The position numbers and the translations under genes are program-made. Positions 50,785 to 60,656 of a DNA stretch of 64,000 bases are shown here, in pieces. Location of the stretch: assembly GCA_000818945.1 (NCBI GenBank), contig KN805458.1, positions 55,695 through 119,694 on the forward strand. Reading direction: 5' to 3'. The notes below the pieces were generated by a model. The model worked only from the letters and a program-made list of their open reading frames with translations, had not been told where the DNA came from and did no database searches. Numbering within the stretch: the stretch's first letter is position 1; each line of letters opens with the position of its first letter. The stretch is from Schizochytrium sp. CCTCC M209059. Taxonomy: Eukaryota; Sar; Bigyra; Thraustochytrida; Thraustochytriidae.

Positions 50785-52581
50785 ATGAGGAGCAGAGTCG
50801 ACGTTGCGCTGGCCGTAGTGGCGCTTGTGGGCGTCTTCGCAAATAGCAGCGCCACCAAGAAGAATGTGCTGCTCATTCTGTGCGATGATCTCCGAGCAGA
50901 GGCTGGCGCGTATGGCAGCTCCGATGTAAGCACACCCAATATGGACGCCTTTGCAGAAGAAAGCGTCCAGTTCAACGCTGCCTTTGCGCAAATTCCCAAG
51001 TGCGGGCCCGAGCGCGCATCCCTGCTCAGCGGACGCAACCCCACCAAAACAAACTACTATTATCACTCGACCGGCCGTCTCGAGCTCAAGCTCATGCGCA
51101 AGAGTATTCCCTTGCCCAAGCATTTTGCATCGAGTGGCTACCGTACCGTGGGCTCGAGCAAGGTATTCCACTTTCGCAGCTCCAACCAGAAGCTCTTTCA
51201 GCGCTACGAATTTCAACCAGTGGTCATCAACGAAACGTGCCGAACCGGCTCCGCTCTGTTCTGCAGTGCCGAAACGGAAGACATTTGCCCAGATAAACGA
51301 TCCGTGGACTACGCCATGGAGCAACTCGAATGGCTCGAAAGCAGGAAAAGGGAAAAGCCCTGGTTCATGGCCGTCGGCATTCGCCGACCACATCTCCGAT
51401 GGGAAGTCCCGAACTCGATCTGCACGTTTGACGATGTAAATTCCAGAACAGCGAGCGACCCTGTTCCCAACGACCTCCCCACGGACATCCCGGAAATTGC
51501 GCAGCGAAAGACCTGCGAACCAATCTTGGAGAGCAGCGAGCTTCAGAATGCTGGTTCGCTTTATGGCACCTCGGACGAGACGGCTCCCTATGGCGAGGTG
51601 CTCGAGATCGAAAGCGGCCTGACCAAAGATCTACGCATGCGCTACTTTTGCGCTGTCAACTGGATTGACACGCTCATTGGTCAACTCCTGCAAAAGGTCA
51701 AGGACATGGGCATCGAAGACAAGACGGTTGTCGTCTTGACCTCTGATCATGGCTTTAATCTTGGGGAGAGCCAGCAATGGTGCAAAATGAGTCTGTTTGA
51801 GCCTTCTCTCAAGGTTCCGTTGTGGATCAAGGACCCAGACAGTCCTGCAAGTTTTGGCACGGTACGCCCGCACCCAGTCCAGCTGCTGGACCTGATGCCG
51901 ACACTTGGAGAGCTGGCTGGCGCGCCAATGACGAGCCGCGACATCAAAAAGGGCAAGGTCGACGCACGTAGCTTTGCCTACCTTGTGCGCGGTGACGACA
52001 AGCCTGATGAAGACGCTCTCGAGGTTCTCGAGACGCAGCCATCAGTTGCAGGTTTCAACTTTTCGTACCCTATTGGTGCTGCATCGTTCTCGATTGTCCA
52101 ACGCTGCAACGTACCAGGATGCGAGAGTCTCATGGCCAAGGACTTTGTGGCCATGGGGTATTCGGTGCGCACGGACCGCTTTAGGTACACCGAATGGCGC
52201 GACTGGAATACACGCGGTAGCGCGGGAGATTTTTCGGAAAGTGGTTTCATCGGGGCCGAGCTGTATGATTATGATGATGAGGGCGAGGCGACGAACATTT
52301 ATGCGACCAACCCGTCTCACGAGCAAGTCGCAAAGCTCTCTGGCTATCTACGAGCTCACTATGTGCCATGCTTTCGGAACACCAACGGCAACGTCATTAA
52401 CAAAGCCGATGACTGCAACGAAAGGGGCGATCATTGCGTTTTCTACAAGCGTCGCTGCCGCGATAGGATCGATTGCGCCTTTCTCGGCAAGAGGTCAGCT
52501 TCAAGATGCGAGTCGCATCCCCACTGTCGCTGGTCTAACAGAAAATGTGTTGTTAACACTTCGGCGCTTGTCTTTGCTTAG
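50785..52581 (+). CDS. Secreted sulfatase, iduronate-2-sulfatase-like
   Basis: The protein has 598 residues with a signal peptide (RVDVALAVVALVGVFANSSA). It is a type I sulfatase: metal-binding NVLLILCDDLR (about 27-37), the formylglycine site CGPERASLLSGR (CxPxR with Cys, about 73), SSKVFH, and DHGFNLGE (about 325). The order and the YYHSTGRLELK/KVFH segments resemble iduronate-2-sulfatase. The C-terminal ~60 residues are Cys-rich (CFRNTNG ... CNERGDHCVFYKRRC ... CESHPHCRWSNRKC) and look like an extra disulfide-bonded module. It would remove sulfate from a polysaccharide or glycan outside the cell or in lysosomes, after Cys-to-formylglycine conversion. It is followed by a second sulfatase 770 bp downstream on the same strand. 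Confidence 0.92.
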   Translation: MRSRVDVALAVVALVGVFANSSATKKNVLLILCDDLRAEAGAYGSSDVSTPNMDAFAEESVQFNAAFAQIPKCGPERASLLSGRNPTKTNYYYHSTGRLELKLMRKSIPLPKHFASSGYRTVGSSKVFHFRSSNQKLFQRYEFQPVVINETCRTGSALFCSAETEDICPDKRSVDYAMEQLEWLESRKREKPWFMAVGIRRPHLRWEVPNSICTFDDVNSRTASDPVPNDLPTDIPEIAQRKTCEPILESSELQNAGSLYGTSDETAPYGEVLEIESGLTKDLRMRYFCAVNWIDTLIGQLLQKVKDMGIEDKTVVVLTSDHGFNLGESQQWCKMSLFEPSLKVPLWIKDPDSPASFGTVRPHPVQLLDLMPTLGELAGAPMTSRDIKKGKVDARSFAYLVRGDDKPDEDALEVLETQPSVAGFNFSYPIGAASFSIVQRCNVPGCESLMAKDFVAMGYSVRTDRFRYTEWRDWNTRGSAGDFSESGFIGAELYDYDDEGEATNIYATNPSHEQVAKLSGYLRAHYVPCFRNTNGNVINKADDCNERGDHCVFYKRRCRDRIDCAFLGKRSASRCESHPHCRWSNRKCVVNTSALVFA

Positions 52582-53351
52582 CTAGTATCCTGAATTAAAT
52601 TAGTGCTCGTAGGAATTTTTAGTGCTTCAATTCTCTTTCTCTTTTCCGATACGCTTTTCTTCGAGTCATTTGACCGCAAGCTTGCGCTACTTCGTGGCTA
52701 GGCCTTTTTGACTAGAGTGGTTCACAGCAACCACACTGGCAGCCAGCCAGCCAGCCAGCCAGCCAGCTAGCTAGCCAACCAACCAACCAAGCAAGCAACA
52801 AACCCCCTCCGAGTCAGTCTCTCCTCGGACCGCTGCCGGCCGCCGCCGCCGTGTAACGGAAAATTCCTGAACAAAACAAAGAAGGAAACACGTACCAAAA
52901 AGCAAATGCAGTAGTACACACCTCGACAACCTCCCTTTCCCCTTTCTTCTTCTCCCCTGCGTTTTAGCTTTCTCACCGCGTAGGTCAGCCAGCTTCGTGT
53001 AACTCCCCGGGAATGGCTCCGCGCCCACCCTCAAAAAATGGCGAGGAGGTCAGTTCTGGCTAGACACTTATTAGTAACATGATCTATCCGGTACATTGCG
53101 AGCCGACCATGCTCGGACTCTTGAATTTTGTTAGAGTTGAAAGCAAATTTATCGCACTCACAGTCAGGTGGTAGGTAGAATGGTAGGTGTCTCCAGCTGA
53201 GGCCGCGTCCTTTCTCTTCGGGGCAATTTGTATTCTCGAGGGTGCATCAAACAACGAGAGTGCACGCACGCTCTCTCGCATGGTGCAAAGCAAAACCCTC
53301 AGAATCTTGTGACGGGGCTGTCCATCACATTCTCAGCAAACCCCCCAAAGA
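52582..53351. other. Intergenic region between the two sulfatase genes
   Basis: This contains a CAGC/CTAG/CAAC tetranucleotide tract (about 52736-52800). No gene was recognised; it probably includes the promoter of the second sulfatase. Confidence 0.65.
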
Positions 53352-56105
53352 ATGGCCTTGTCTCGTCAGGCAACGCTCCTTGCCGTGGCGGCGCTATGCT
53401 TCATTGCGAGAGTACAAGCTGAGAGTGGAGATGAAGAGTACCTCCTTCTCAAGGTAGATCATGCAGAAAGCATAAGCTCCTTGAGGCAAGCTTTTGCAAA
53501 TGCTCTGGATGAGTGTTTCGAAGCCTCGGCGTGGAAATCCACAGAGGTTAACTTGACGCAGATCGTTGTACATGGAGGCTTGCTCCTGACGCAAGAGCGC
53601 GCCGCGCACGAGATTGACCGTGATTTTCGATGTATCCGAACGCAGCTTGGGCAGAATGACATTTGGCTGACAAGTGGCTCGGTGCAACAGGGCAACGAGA
53701 CGGCCATCACGACTGTACACCAGTGGACGGCACCTTCCCGGCCCAACATTGTCCTTGCGCTCGCAGACGATCTGGGCTGGGCAGATGTTGGCTGGCATAC
53801 ATATTCAGAGACAGGATTGGAGAGTGCCACCCCTTTTCTTGAAACACTTCTCCCTGAAAGTACTCGGCTCGAGCGTATGTATACGGCACCAATCTGCAGT
53901 CCTTCTCGTGCTCAGCTCTGGACGGGTCGCTACTTTTACAGGTACGGCCACGGTCCCGCTGTTACCTCTGGGGGCGCATACGGGCTGTCAGGACGTGAAA
54001 CAACCCTTTCGGAAATTCTCAAGGGCGATGGCTATCACACTGCCATTCTCGGCAAATGGCACCTCGGGTACCAAGACGAGCGGCTATGGCCTACCTTTCG
54101 TGGATTTGACCACCACGTTGGACCATTCTCGCTCCGTTGGACGTCGCGCGTCAACGAAAAGAGCTTTCGAGCCAAGTTTCTCGCTCAAGAGCTCTACGAG
54201 GACAGTTTGCCAGGTCTGTCGACCTTGCACAACGCCTCCATCAAAGTAGAGCGCCTCTCTTTTGCAGGAGAGCTTCCGCCGTTGATGGATCTCGACTCGA
54301 CTGACCCAGCGTACGAAACGATGCACAATACTGACATTCTCAAGTACGAGTCCGAGAGGTATGTGCACACGTACTATGCAAGCGAGGCGCGGCATAAGCC
54401 GCTCTTCCTCAACGTTGCCTTTCGATCGCCGCACACGCCGCTTGAGGCGCCCTCTCGTTACGCAACAGATAAAACTTTGCGAGAGCTCTTTGTTCATAAG
54501 CAGGTCACGAGTTTTCGACGCGAGTATCTGCGCATGGTGCACGCGATGGACGCGGCGATTGAGAAGACGGTGCTTGCTCTTCAAAGCGAATACGTCTGGG
54601 ATGACACCGTTTTCATTTTCACCTCGGATAACGGCGGGCTGGACACTCCTCGGGGCGGCGCCAGCAACTGGCCTCTTATGGGTAGCAAGAACGCCGTCTG
54701 GGAGGGAGGCATCCGAGTTAGCACCTTGGTGCGTGGAACCCTGTCGCCGCTCGCACGTCTCGAGAGCACCGTCAAAGGCGGAACAAACGAGGTTTACATG
54801 CATTTTGTCGATTTCTTGCCAACGATTGCGAGCGGTATCGCGGGCATTTCGTCAGAGCAGTATGCGCAAGCCTGGAAGTGTGCTCATTGCCTACCCCACA
54901 ACAACAATACTCTCGATGGCGTCAATCGCTGGCGCACGATTCAGACGGGCGAGTCATCTCGCCCTGACGAGTTGCGCGTGCTCTCGGTGGTTACTGAGGA
55001 ACAAGTGGATCTCATTGAGGACATTGATCTGCTTCAGGACTTTGTTCCCCGCGCAATTTGGGATGCGCAAGTTTATAAGGGCACGCGGTTCGAAAGCCTC
55101 GTTAATTCAACGTACTCCGTGGACTGGACTCACGCTCACAATCGTGTTCGTGTGCACGGAGGAGGCGCCGTTCAATACGGTCCGTACAAGCTGGCCTGGG
55201 GACAATCTTATGCAGCTCACAAATTGCGCGAAGATCCCTTTCATATTGTCACGACACACTTGCGACCCGACATCTTCCGCCGAACAAAGTGGAATCTCCC
55301 AATTCGCTCTCCGATTGACTACGGGGGCGTGCCTCGTGGGCACACGGACCTTGTTTTTCTGTACAATGTTGAAGATGATCCGCGCGAGAGTGTCAATCTT
55401 CTCCGTCGCAAGAAGATTTCAAACAAAGTGGTTGAGATTATTCGTACGATGGCAGATTTTTACAAGCGCACGCAGCAACCGGATCGGGCGATCACCGATA
55501 ATTATCTCCGGTATGCTGCGAGTTTCGATCCGGCTGAAATCGTCGTTGGCAACGAGACGTCGAAATTTTTTTACCCCTTTTGCAACATAAGTTTGCGATG
55601 CACGTACGATTTGCCAGTCATCCAATCGTTTGAGACGACAGCGGAGCCAACGCTGCAACCAACTCCCTCGCCTTCGGTGCCTCCCTCGACGGTGAAGGAC
55701 ATTGAGATTCCGAGCACGCCCGCGCCCAGCTCGAGCCCTACGCAAGCACCGACGCTGACGCCGAGACAATTTCGAGCCTCGCTCGGTCGAAAGCGAGCTG
55801 TTCGATTGCCCCGCACTCGGAGCTTTCCCAGAAAATGCAAAGCATTTCTTTTGCTTTCGAAAGAAATTGCTGCTACCCCACTCGAGGTTTCCACTGTTCG
55901 GGCTTACGGGCGAACATGGTGGAAGGCCTGCCTAGCGCTTTGCGTGAAGACCCTGGAAGATTCCTGTCGTGGAGTGTCGTCCACACCGCGCCAAAGTGGC
56001 AGCTACGAGTGCAGCATCTATGGTCCAGGGCTCGAAGTCACGACGCGCAGCCCAGTCTCGAACCTACTTCATGCTGTTCTTGACCCACGGACCTGTGACA
56101 TTTAG
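53352..56105 (+). CDS. Secreted sulfatase, arylsulfatase-B-like, with C-terminal extension
   Basis: The protein has 917 residues. A signal peptide (LLAVAALCFIARVQA) is followed by a ~110-residue N-terminal domain that I do not recognise. The sulfatase domain starts near 130: NIVLALADDLGWADVGWH, formylglycine site CSPSRAQLWTGRY (about 184), TAILGKWHLGY (about 235), FIFTSDNGG (about 420) and GGIRVSTLVRG. These follow the arylsulfatase A/B pattern with all key residues intact. A Pro/Thr/Ser linker (TPSPSVPPST ... SSSPTQAPTLTPR, about 765-805) joins a final ~110-residue Cys-containing domain. Several N-glycosylation sequons occur. The likely role is extracellular desulfation of sulfated polysaccharides. 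Confidence 0.92.
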   Translation: MALSRQATLLAVAALCFIARVQAESGDEEYLLLKVDHAESISSLRQAFANALDECFEASAWKSTEVNLTQIVVHGGLLLTQERAAHEIDRDFRCIRTQLGQNDIWLTSGSVQQGNETAITTVHQWTAPSRPNIVLALADDLGWADVGWHTYSETGLESATPFLETLLPESTRLERMYTAPICSPSRAQLWTGRYFYRYGHGPAVTSGGAYGLSGRETTLSEILKGDGYHTAILGKWHLGYQDERLWPTFRGFDHHVGPFSLRWTSRVNEKSFRAKFLAQELYEDSLPGLSTLHNASIKVERLSFAGELPPLMDLDSTDPAYETMHNTDILKYESERYVHTYYASEARHKPLFLNVAFRSPHTPLEAPSRYATDKTLRELFVHKQVTSFRREYLRMVHAMDAAIEKTVLALQSEYVWDDTVFIFTSDNGGLDTPRGGASNWPLMGSKNAVWEGGIRVSTLVRGTLSPLARLESTVKGGTNEVYMHFVDFLPTIASGIAGISSEQYAQAWKCAHCLPHNNNTLDGVNRWRTIQTGESSRPDELRVLSVVTEEQVDLIEDIDLLQDFVPRAIWDAQVYKGTRFESLVNSTYSVDWTHAHNRVRVHGGGAVQYGPYKLAWGQSYAAHKLREDPFHIVTTHLRPDIFRRTKWNLPIRSPIDYGGVPRGHTDLVFLYNVEDDPRESVNLLRRKKISNKVVEIIRTMADFYKRTQQPDRAITDNYLRYAASFDPAEIVVGNETSKFFYPFCNISLRCTYDLPVIQSFETTAEPTLQPTPSPSVPPSTVKDIEIPSTPAPSSSPTQAPTLTPRQFRASLGRKRAVRLPRTRSFPRKCKAFLLLSKEIAATPLEVSTVRAYGRTWWKACLALCVKTLEDSCRGVSSTPRQSGSYECSIYGPGLEVTTRSPVSNLLHAVLDPRTCDI

Positions 56106-56456
56106 TTCAAGTTGGGTCGGGTCATCAAGAAAGAACTATTATTTTCAGCATGATGGAAAAAGCGAAACTCCGATGTGCAATAAAACAGATTTATCATTGC
56201 TTCATTGTGGACTTTTGTGCATTCCCAATCAAGCACTAGGCCCTACCTCGAAAGTCCTAATCCTTGTTCTCTTTGCCTTCCGGGCCGGCATCCAACAGGA
56301 GAAAAGACCCTTTCTCGCTCTTAGAAGGTAAAACGTTGAACCGGATTTGGACTCACACTGTTAGACGTTGGGCCTAAAAAAAAATTCTTTCATGTTTTGT
56401 CCTCGACTGTGAATTTCGTGAACTCGTCGCAAACCTCAACGGAGAAGCTTGCGACG
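56106..56456. other. Intergenic, no gene seen
   Basis: This is a short AT-richer stretch between the second sulfatase and the low-complexity protein gene. A run of A lies at about 56376-56384. Nothing else was recognised. Confidence 0.65.
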
Positions 56457-57419
56457 ATGAGTGGGTCGGAGTCCGGGTCCGACAGCGGGTCCGACAGCGG
56501 GTCCGACAGCGGGTCAGCGTCTGGCGCCTCGTCGGTGGCGTCCGCTGTCGCGTCGACGCCAGAGGTGCCGCCGCGTATGAGGCTTTTTGTCAAGCACATT
56601 CGGGAGCACGGAGCGGCACTCTACGCGGAGGCCCGGGTACAACAGGAAAAGCCAGCAACCGCGTCCGCGGCGGCAGCACCTCTTGGATCGCCAACTCTGT
56701 CGGCAGCATCTCCATTGTCAAGAGGTTTATCACCGCCTTCACAGAGAAGGTCTACGGTTCATGTCGAAGAGCCCTGGGAAAAACCGTTCGCTGCCCTCGC
56801 CGCCAAGGTGGACCAGCTGCTACTCGGAGAGCAGCGACAGCCCGGTCAACAAGCTCAGCACGACCAAGAAAGTGCGCAAGGCGAAGAAGGAGTAGAGATG
56901 ATGCTAGACGCCGAGCAGCATCATCAAGAAACTATCAGTGCAGGAGCTGCAGCGCTCGACACGGAAATCACGCACAAACCACCTCGCTCATCTCTAGGAC
57001 ATGAGACTGCGCCACGACAGTCTGTGGCGGGTTCGCGAGCGCTAGAGCAACGAATTGCAGCGCAGCAAGACACGATTGAAAAGCTTTTGCGTACACTCGA
57101 GGCGACATCCGCCAAGGTCGATCAGTTAAGTCGGGAACGAGAGCTCGAGCTCGAAATCCTCGATGAGGATTCTTTGGGCGATGTCGGAACACGCTCCATG
57201 ACTACAACCTTGCGCAAGCTGCAGCGCACGGGAGCCTCCAGCCTAGCAGCAGAAGCGGTCGCTGCCGCCGACGAAAACGATTTTGGTCTGGGAAACAGTG
57301 GACCAGGCGCGGTGCGCAGCAGCAGCAACAGCGCCCCCAAACTAGGGGTGAGCGATGCACTACGCCCTGATCGCAGTGAAGAGCACAGCATAAGTTCTCT
57401 CGGCTCTCTTGCAGGGTGA
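56457..57419 (+). CDS. Low-complexity coiled-coil protein, unrecognised
   Basis: The predicted protein has 320 residues. It starts MSGSESGSDSGSDSGSDSG (a 12-bp GGGTCCGACAGC-type DNA repeat), followed by RMRLFVKHIREHGAALYAEARVQQEK. There are helical stretches PWEKPFAALAAKVDQLLLGE and RALEQRIAAQQDTIEKLLRTLEATSAKVDQLSRERELELEIL, the latter a likely coiled coil. The rest is Ser/Ala/Gln-rich and probably disordered. No domain was recognised. The ATG at 56457 is the first in frame. The coding bias is acceptable but the low complexity keeps confidence moderate. Confidence 0.6.
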   Translation: MSGSESGSDSGSDSGSDSGSASGASSVASAVASTPEVPPRMRLFVKHIREHGAALYAEARVQQEKPATASAAAAPLGSPTLSAASPLSRGLSPPSQRRSTVHVEEPWEKPFAALAAKVDQLLLGEQRQPGQQAQHDQESAQGEEGVEMMLDAEQHHQETISAGAAALDTEITHKPPRSSLGHETAPRQSVAGSRALEQRIAAQQDTIEKLLRTLEATSAKVDQLSRERELELEILDEDSLGDVGTRSMTTTLRKLQRTGASSLAAEAVAAADENDFGLGNSGPGAVRSSSNSAPKLGVSDALRPDRSEEHSISSLGSLAG

Positions 57420-57551
57420 AAGGGGGTATGACCTGCGCGCTGCAAAGATGGCACTATTTGCAACTGGAGCTGGTTGATCACGAATTTAACGGTGAGATGG
57501 GGAAGCGAGTCGCGAGCGAAAATGACATTGCGAGGAGAAAGAGATAATTTC

Positions 57552-58904
57552 TTAAGAGGAATCAGGCTTTCGCGCGGTAAAACACGAGTTGGTCGGAAGA
57601 GCCTCACAAGTGAAACTCTGAAAATTCTCGAAGCCAGCGTCGGAGAGGTACTTGGAAATGACGCTGTCTTTAAGTCCCAAGGTGCCGAGACGAGCCCCAT
57701 CCTTTTCGCTCGAGCTTGAATGTAGACAAAGGCCACAGGAAAAACCAAGACGAACCGCCGAGGCCGGGTCCGTGACGATGTCGGCATCGTCAGAAAAGGT
57801 ACGAATGTCAACGATGAGAAAGGTGCCGCCCGGACGCAAACCACGATAGGCATCCCGAATAAGAGGCTCCGGCTGCGCGCAATCATGGACGACATCGTGG
57901 CAAAAGCAAAAGTCAAAGGAGTTTGCTTCGATGGGCGTTTCGCGCACATCATGAATCGTAGCATTCTTGACCCTCGCACGCGAGATGCGATTGTGCGCCT
58001 GTGAAATTGCCTCTGACGAGAGCTCAAAGCCATGGAACTCCGCTTGCGGGAACCGACGCGCAAGCTCGACAAGCCCCGTGGCGGTGCCGCAACCAATCTC
58101 GGCCACGCGCATACCACCCTTACCTAGTAGCTTTGGTAGATTTCCATCAATAACATGATGTGACATAAAGAGACCATCGGGAATCGCCGTCTTGAACGTT
58201 GTAGTGTGCATGCGTTCGATTGACATGGCAATGTCGTCCTTGAAAGAGCCATCGTATGACTCGCCGAGACCTGCCGGATCCTGCATTATATGCTTGAGAG
58301 CTGCGATGCGGGATACAAGCGCCGGCCCCATCTGAAACATGCCCGCACAGTTAGGGTCTGTCAGCGCGAAATCGAAGCCAGGAACCATGGAGAAAGCGCA
58401 CGTCTTGCGATCGTAGCGGAGAATTTTGGCGCTGGCATTCTGCAAGAGCCACTCGTGCAGCCAGCGCTCGTGCAAGCCAGTTCTTGCCGCTAGCTGGGCG
58501 CTGGTGATTGGGCCGGCGAGCCGCAGCTCTTCGTACAGCCCCAGCTGGTCTCCCACGTACACGGTGGCAGACGTCAACAGGCCACCGAACGTCTGGTAGA
58601 GTTGATCTGCGGCCGCGAGCGCAGCTTCCTGCGAGGCTTCTTGAGCGGCCGTCTCCTTGACTTGTGCGTCCTGCGCGGTACGCTGCGCACGGGTCTTGCT
58701 CGCGCGGAGTTTGGAGCGAGCCAAGACGAGACCGCTGCCCACCCCGAACCAAAAGAGCACGGTCGAGGCCCGAAGCGCCGAGGACACCCACCATGGGACC
58801 TCCCCGTTCTTGTCTTGCAGGCCAAAGCGACCGAGTATGTCTCGCGCGAGCCCGAGCAGCGAACCGCCTCCGTTGCCGTCGTTGCGAGCTTTCACCTCGC
58901 TCAT
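57552..58904 (-). CDS. Membrane-anchored SAM-dependent methyltransferase
   Basis: The protein has 450 residues. A hydrophobic segment at about 38-62 (WWVSSALRASTVLFWFGVGSGLVLA) suggests an N-terminal anchor. A winged-helix-like domain (about 95-165: SAQLAARTGLHERWLHEWLL) precedes a class I Rossmann methyltransferase domain with the SAM-binding motif RVAEIGCGTATGLVELA (about 265-280), the acidic strand end FHGFELSS, and FDFCFCHDVVHD. This arrangement resembles dimeric small-molecule O-methyltransferases and Rv2258c-type enzymes. The substrate is unknown. The ATG at 58902-58904 is followed by a normal coding start. Confidence 0.88.
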   Translation of the reverse strand: MSEVKARNDGNGGGSLLGLARDILGRFGLQDKNGEVPWWVSSALRASTVLFWFGVGSGLVLARSKLRASKTRAQRTAQDAQVKETAAQEASQEAALAAADQLYQTFGGLLTSATVYVGDQLGLYEELRLAGPITSAQLAARTGLHERWLHEWLLQNASAKILRYDRKTCAFSMVPGFDFALTDPNCAGMFQMGPALVSRIAALKHIMQDPAGLGESYDGSFKDDIAMSIERMHTTTFKTAIPDGLFMSHHVIDGNLPKLLGKGGMRVAEIGCGTATGLVELARRFPQAEFHGFELSSEAISQAHNRISRARVKNATIHDVRETPIEANSFDFCFCHDVVHDCAQPEPLIRDAYRGLRPGGTFLIVDIRTFSDDADIVTDPASAVRLGFSCGLCLHSSSSEKDGARLGTLGLKDSVISKYLSDAGFENFQSFTCEALPTNSCFTARKPDSS

Positions 58905-59822
58905 GGCGCCAAGAATACCTTCTCTTCCCGCTTCTCAAGTTGGCAAAGACCCGCCTGCTGCAAAGGTCTCCCGCGACGCTGCTGGCCGAGATCCGCGCAC
59001 GTGCAGCGTCTCTGTCTCCCGACGCGCTCGTTGCGAATCCTCGATTAGGATTTGCACCCTCATCAGGCCTCGGCAGCTCCGGTGCTTTGGACCGGCCCAC
59101 TTGGCGCGAGCCAGGAACGGCGATGTTTTATGATCAAAGCATTGCATGGCATGGTATGATATGACATGGCATGACGCGGGTAAGAACGAGGTGTGACCGG
59201 GCAGATCAGACGCCTTCGGGGCGCGGCTCTTCTTTGGCCGATGGCGGCATGTAAGCCAGAGAATCAGTACGTGCAGGCGCACGCGCAAATGCAATGGTGA
59301 TAATTTTTCTTGGGGGGGGGGGGCGATGATGCTGGACCGATGCTGGAATGGAGAAGCGAAAACTGTGAGACGGCTTGGAAATGGCTGACCATAAGGAAAG
59401 AGGACAAGTATGGCGAACTTGTCAACTGGTGAGATGGCGGTGTTAAGCTTGCATTCATGTAGACGATGCTTCCTCGAGCAAGCAAAGCAAGCCGAGAAGA
59501 TGGCGATACGCCAGAAGCGACATGCTCATAGTCAGATCGGGCTTAGTCGATTTGCAAGGAGTCAGCGGCAGGACTGCAGTGTGCAAAGTCAATAAATGCA
59601 AGGACTTGGGCTGAATGAATTGGCGAATCGTGTAGCATGCTCGCTTGCTCTTTGTCAGTCGGAGCGCACTTTTATTCTTCAAGTTGTATTCATGCTGCGT
59701 AAAACGTATACATTATCGTGAACACCATTGGTCGTTCACAAACGTCGATTGATCCAAACTCGAGTTGTGGCGGAGCAGCTTGAAGCGGCGGCGTGCGAGC
59801 GCGCGCGCGTACCCCGGGAGGG
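58905..59822. promoter_or_regulatory. Divergent 5' region between methyltransferase and SPT4
   Basis: These 918 bp hold both promoters. They include an imperfect CATGG pentamer repeat (about 59140-59172), a run of G (about 59311-59323) and ordinary sequence without protein-like open frames. Confidence 0.6.
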
Positions 59823-60467
59823 ATGAGCTATGAAGATGGCGATGACGACATCGGCGGCGGTGAGGTCCAGGTGAGCCAGAGCGTGCCCGACGAGATGAAG
59901 GGTCTGCGCGCCTGCATCATCTGTTTGCTGGTGAAAACGTACACGCAGGTAAGTGCCTACACTGCGCGTCTCTCTCTGTCTTTGGCGCGCGCGCGCGCGC
60001 GCCCTGAGAAGAGAGAACGCACGCGGGGAGAGCTAAAACTCACGTGAGATGTTCATTTGCGCAGTTTTACAATGATGGGTGCCCAAATTGCAACTTCATG
60101 GACTGGGGTGAACGTGAGATCGTCGAAGGCGCCACGACCAAGAACTTTGAGGGCCTTGTAGCCATGATGCAGCCCAAGGACAGCTGGGTTGCCAAGTGGC
60201 AGCGAATCGGTACGTTTGGGGTCAGTCCATGTATTTGATAATGTGATTAGGTCGTTGGGCATGAGGATGTTTTTTGCAGCACACTCACTGACCAACTGTA
60301 TTGCTCTTTTCTTTAATTGCTTTGATGACGGGATGCGTGCAGATCGCTTTGTGCCTGGCACGTACGCGATCAAAGTTAACGAGGAGGCGAGTGAGGAGGT
60401 GCAAGAGCATTGCCGTGAGGCCAAGAGGCGTAACCTCGGTAAACTTTCCATGGAAGAAAACGCGTGA
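59823..60467 (+). CDS. SPT4: Transcription elongation factor SPT4 (three exons)
   Basis: Exons 59823-59948, 60065-60209 and 60343-60467 join to 131 residues. Both introns have consensus ends (GTAAGT...CAG, 116 bp; GTACGT...CAG, 133 bp), and the joined frame is continuous. The protein shows the Spt4 zinc finger (CIIC at about 31-34, CPNC in exon 2) and LRACIICLLVKTYTQ, DGCPNC, FEGLVAMMQPKDSWVAKWQRI and FVPGTYAIKV, all family hallmarks. Spt4 pairs with Spt5 (DSIF) to keep RNA polymerase II processive. The last ~25 residues (EASEEVQEHCREAKRR ...) extend beyond the typical end. The start ATG at 59823 gives an acidic N-terminus. The joins are inferred from sequence without RNA data. Confidence 0.95.
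59949..60064 (+). other. SPT4 intron 1
   Basis: Begins GTAAGT and ends TTTGCGCAG; phase 0; 116 bp. It separates the two Cys pairs of the zinc finger. It includes a GC dinucleotide tract (about 59986-60002). Confidence 0.93.
60210..60342 (+). other. SPT4 intron 2
   Basis: Begins GTACGT and ends GCGTGCAG; it splits a GAT codon after its first base; 133 bp. Splicing restores WQRIDRFVPGTYA. Confidence 0.93.
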
Positions 60468-60656
60468 GCAATTTGTCTGTCTGGGCACTTGCTCCTTTTG
60501 TTAGCCACAAGCGCCAACGGCACAGTATGGCGCGCAAGCCTGTGTCTCTTTTCACGACGCCTCGACGCCTTTGCATATTTTGATAAATGAGAAATTAATC
60601 TCATTGTGTTTTATGAAAAAGCAAAACCCATACTTATTTACGTCAACAGCAAAAGA

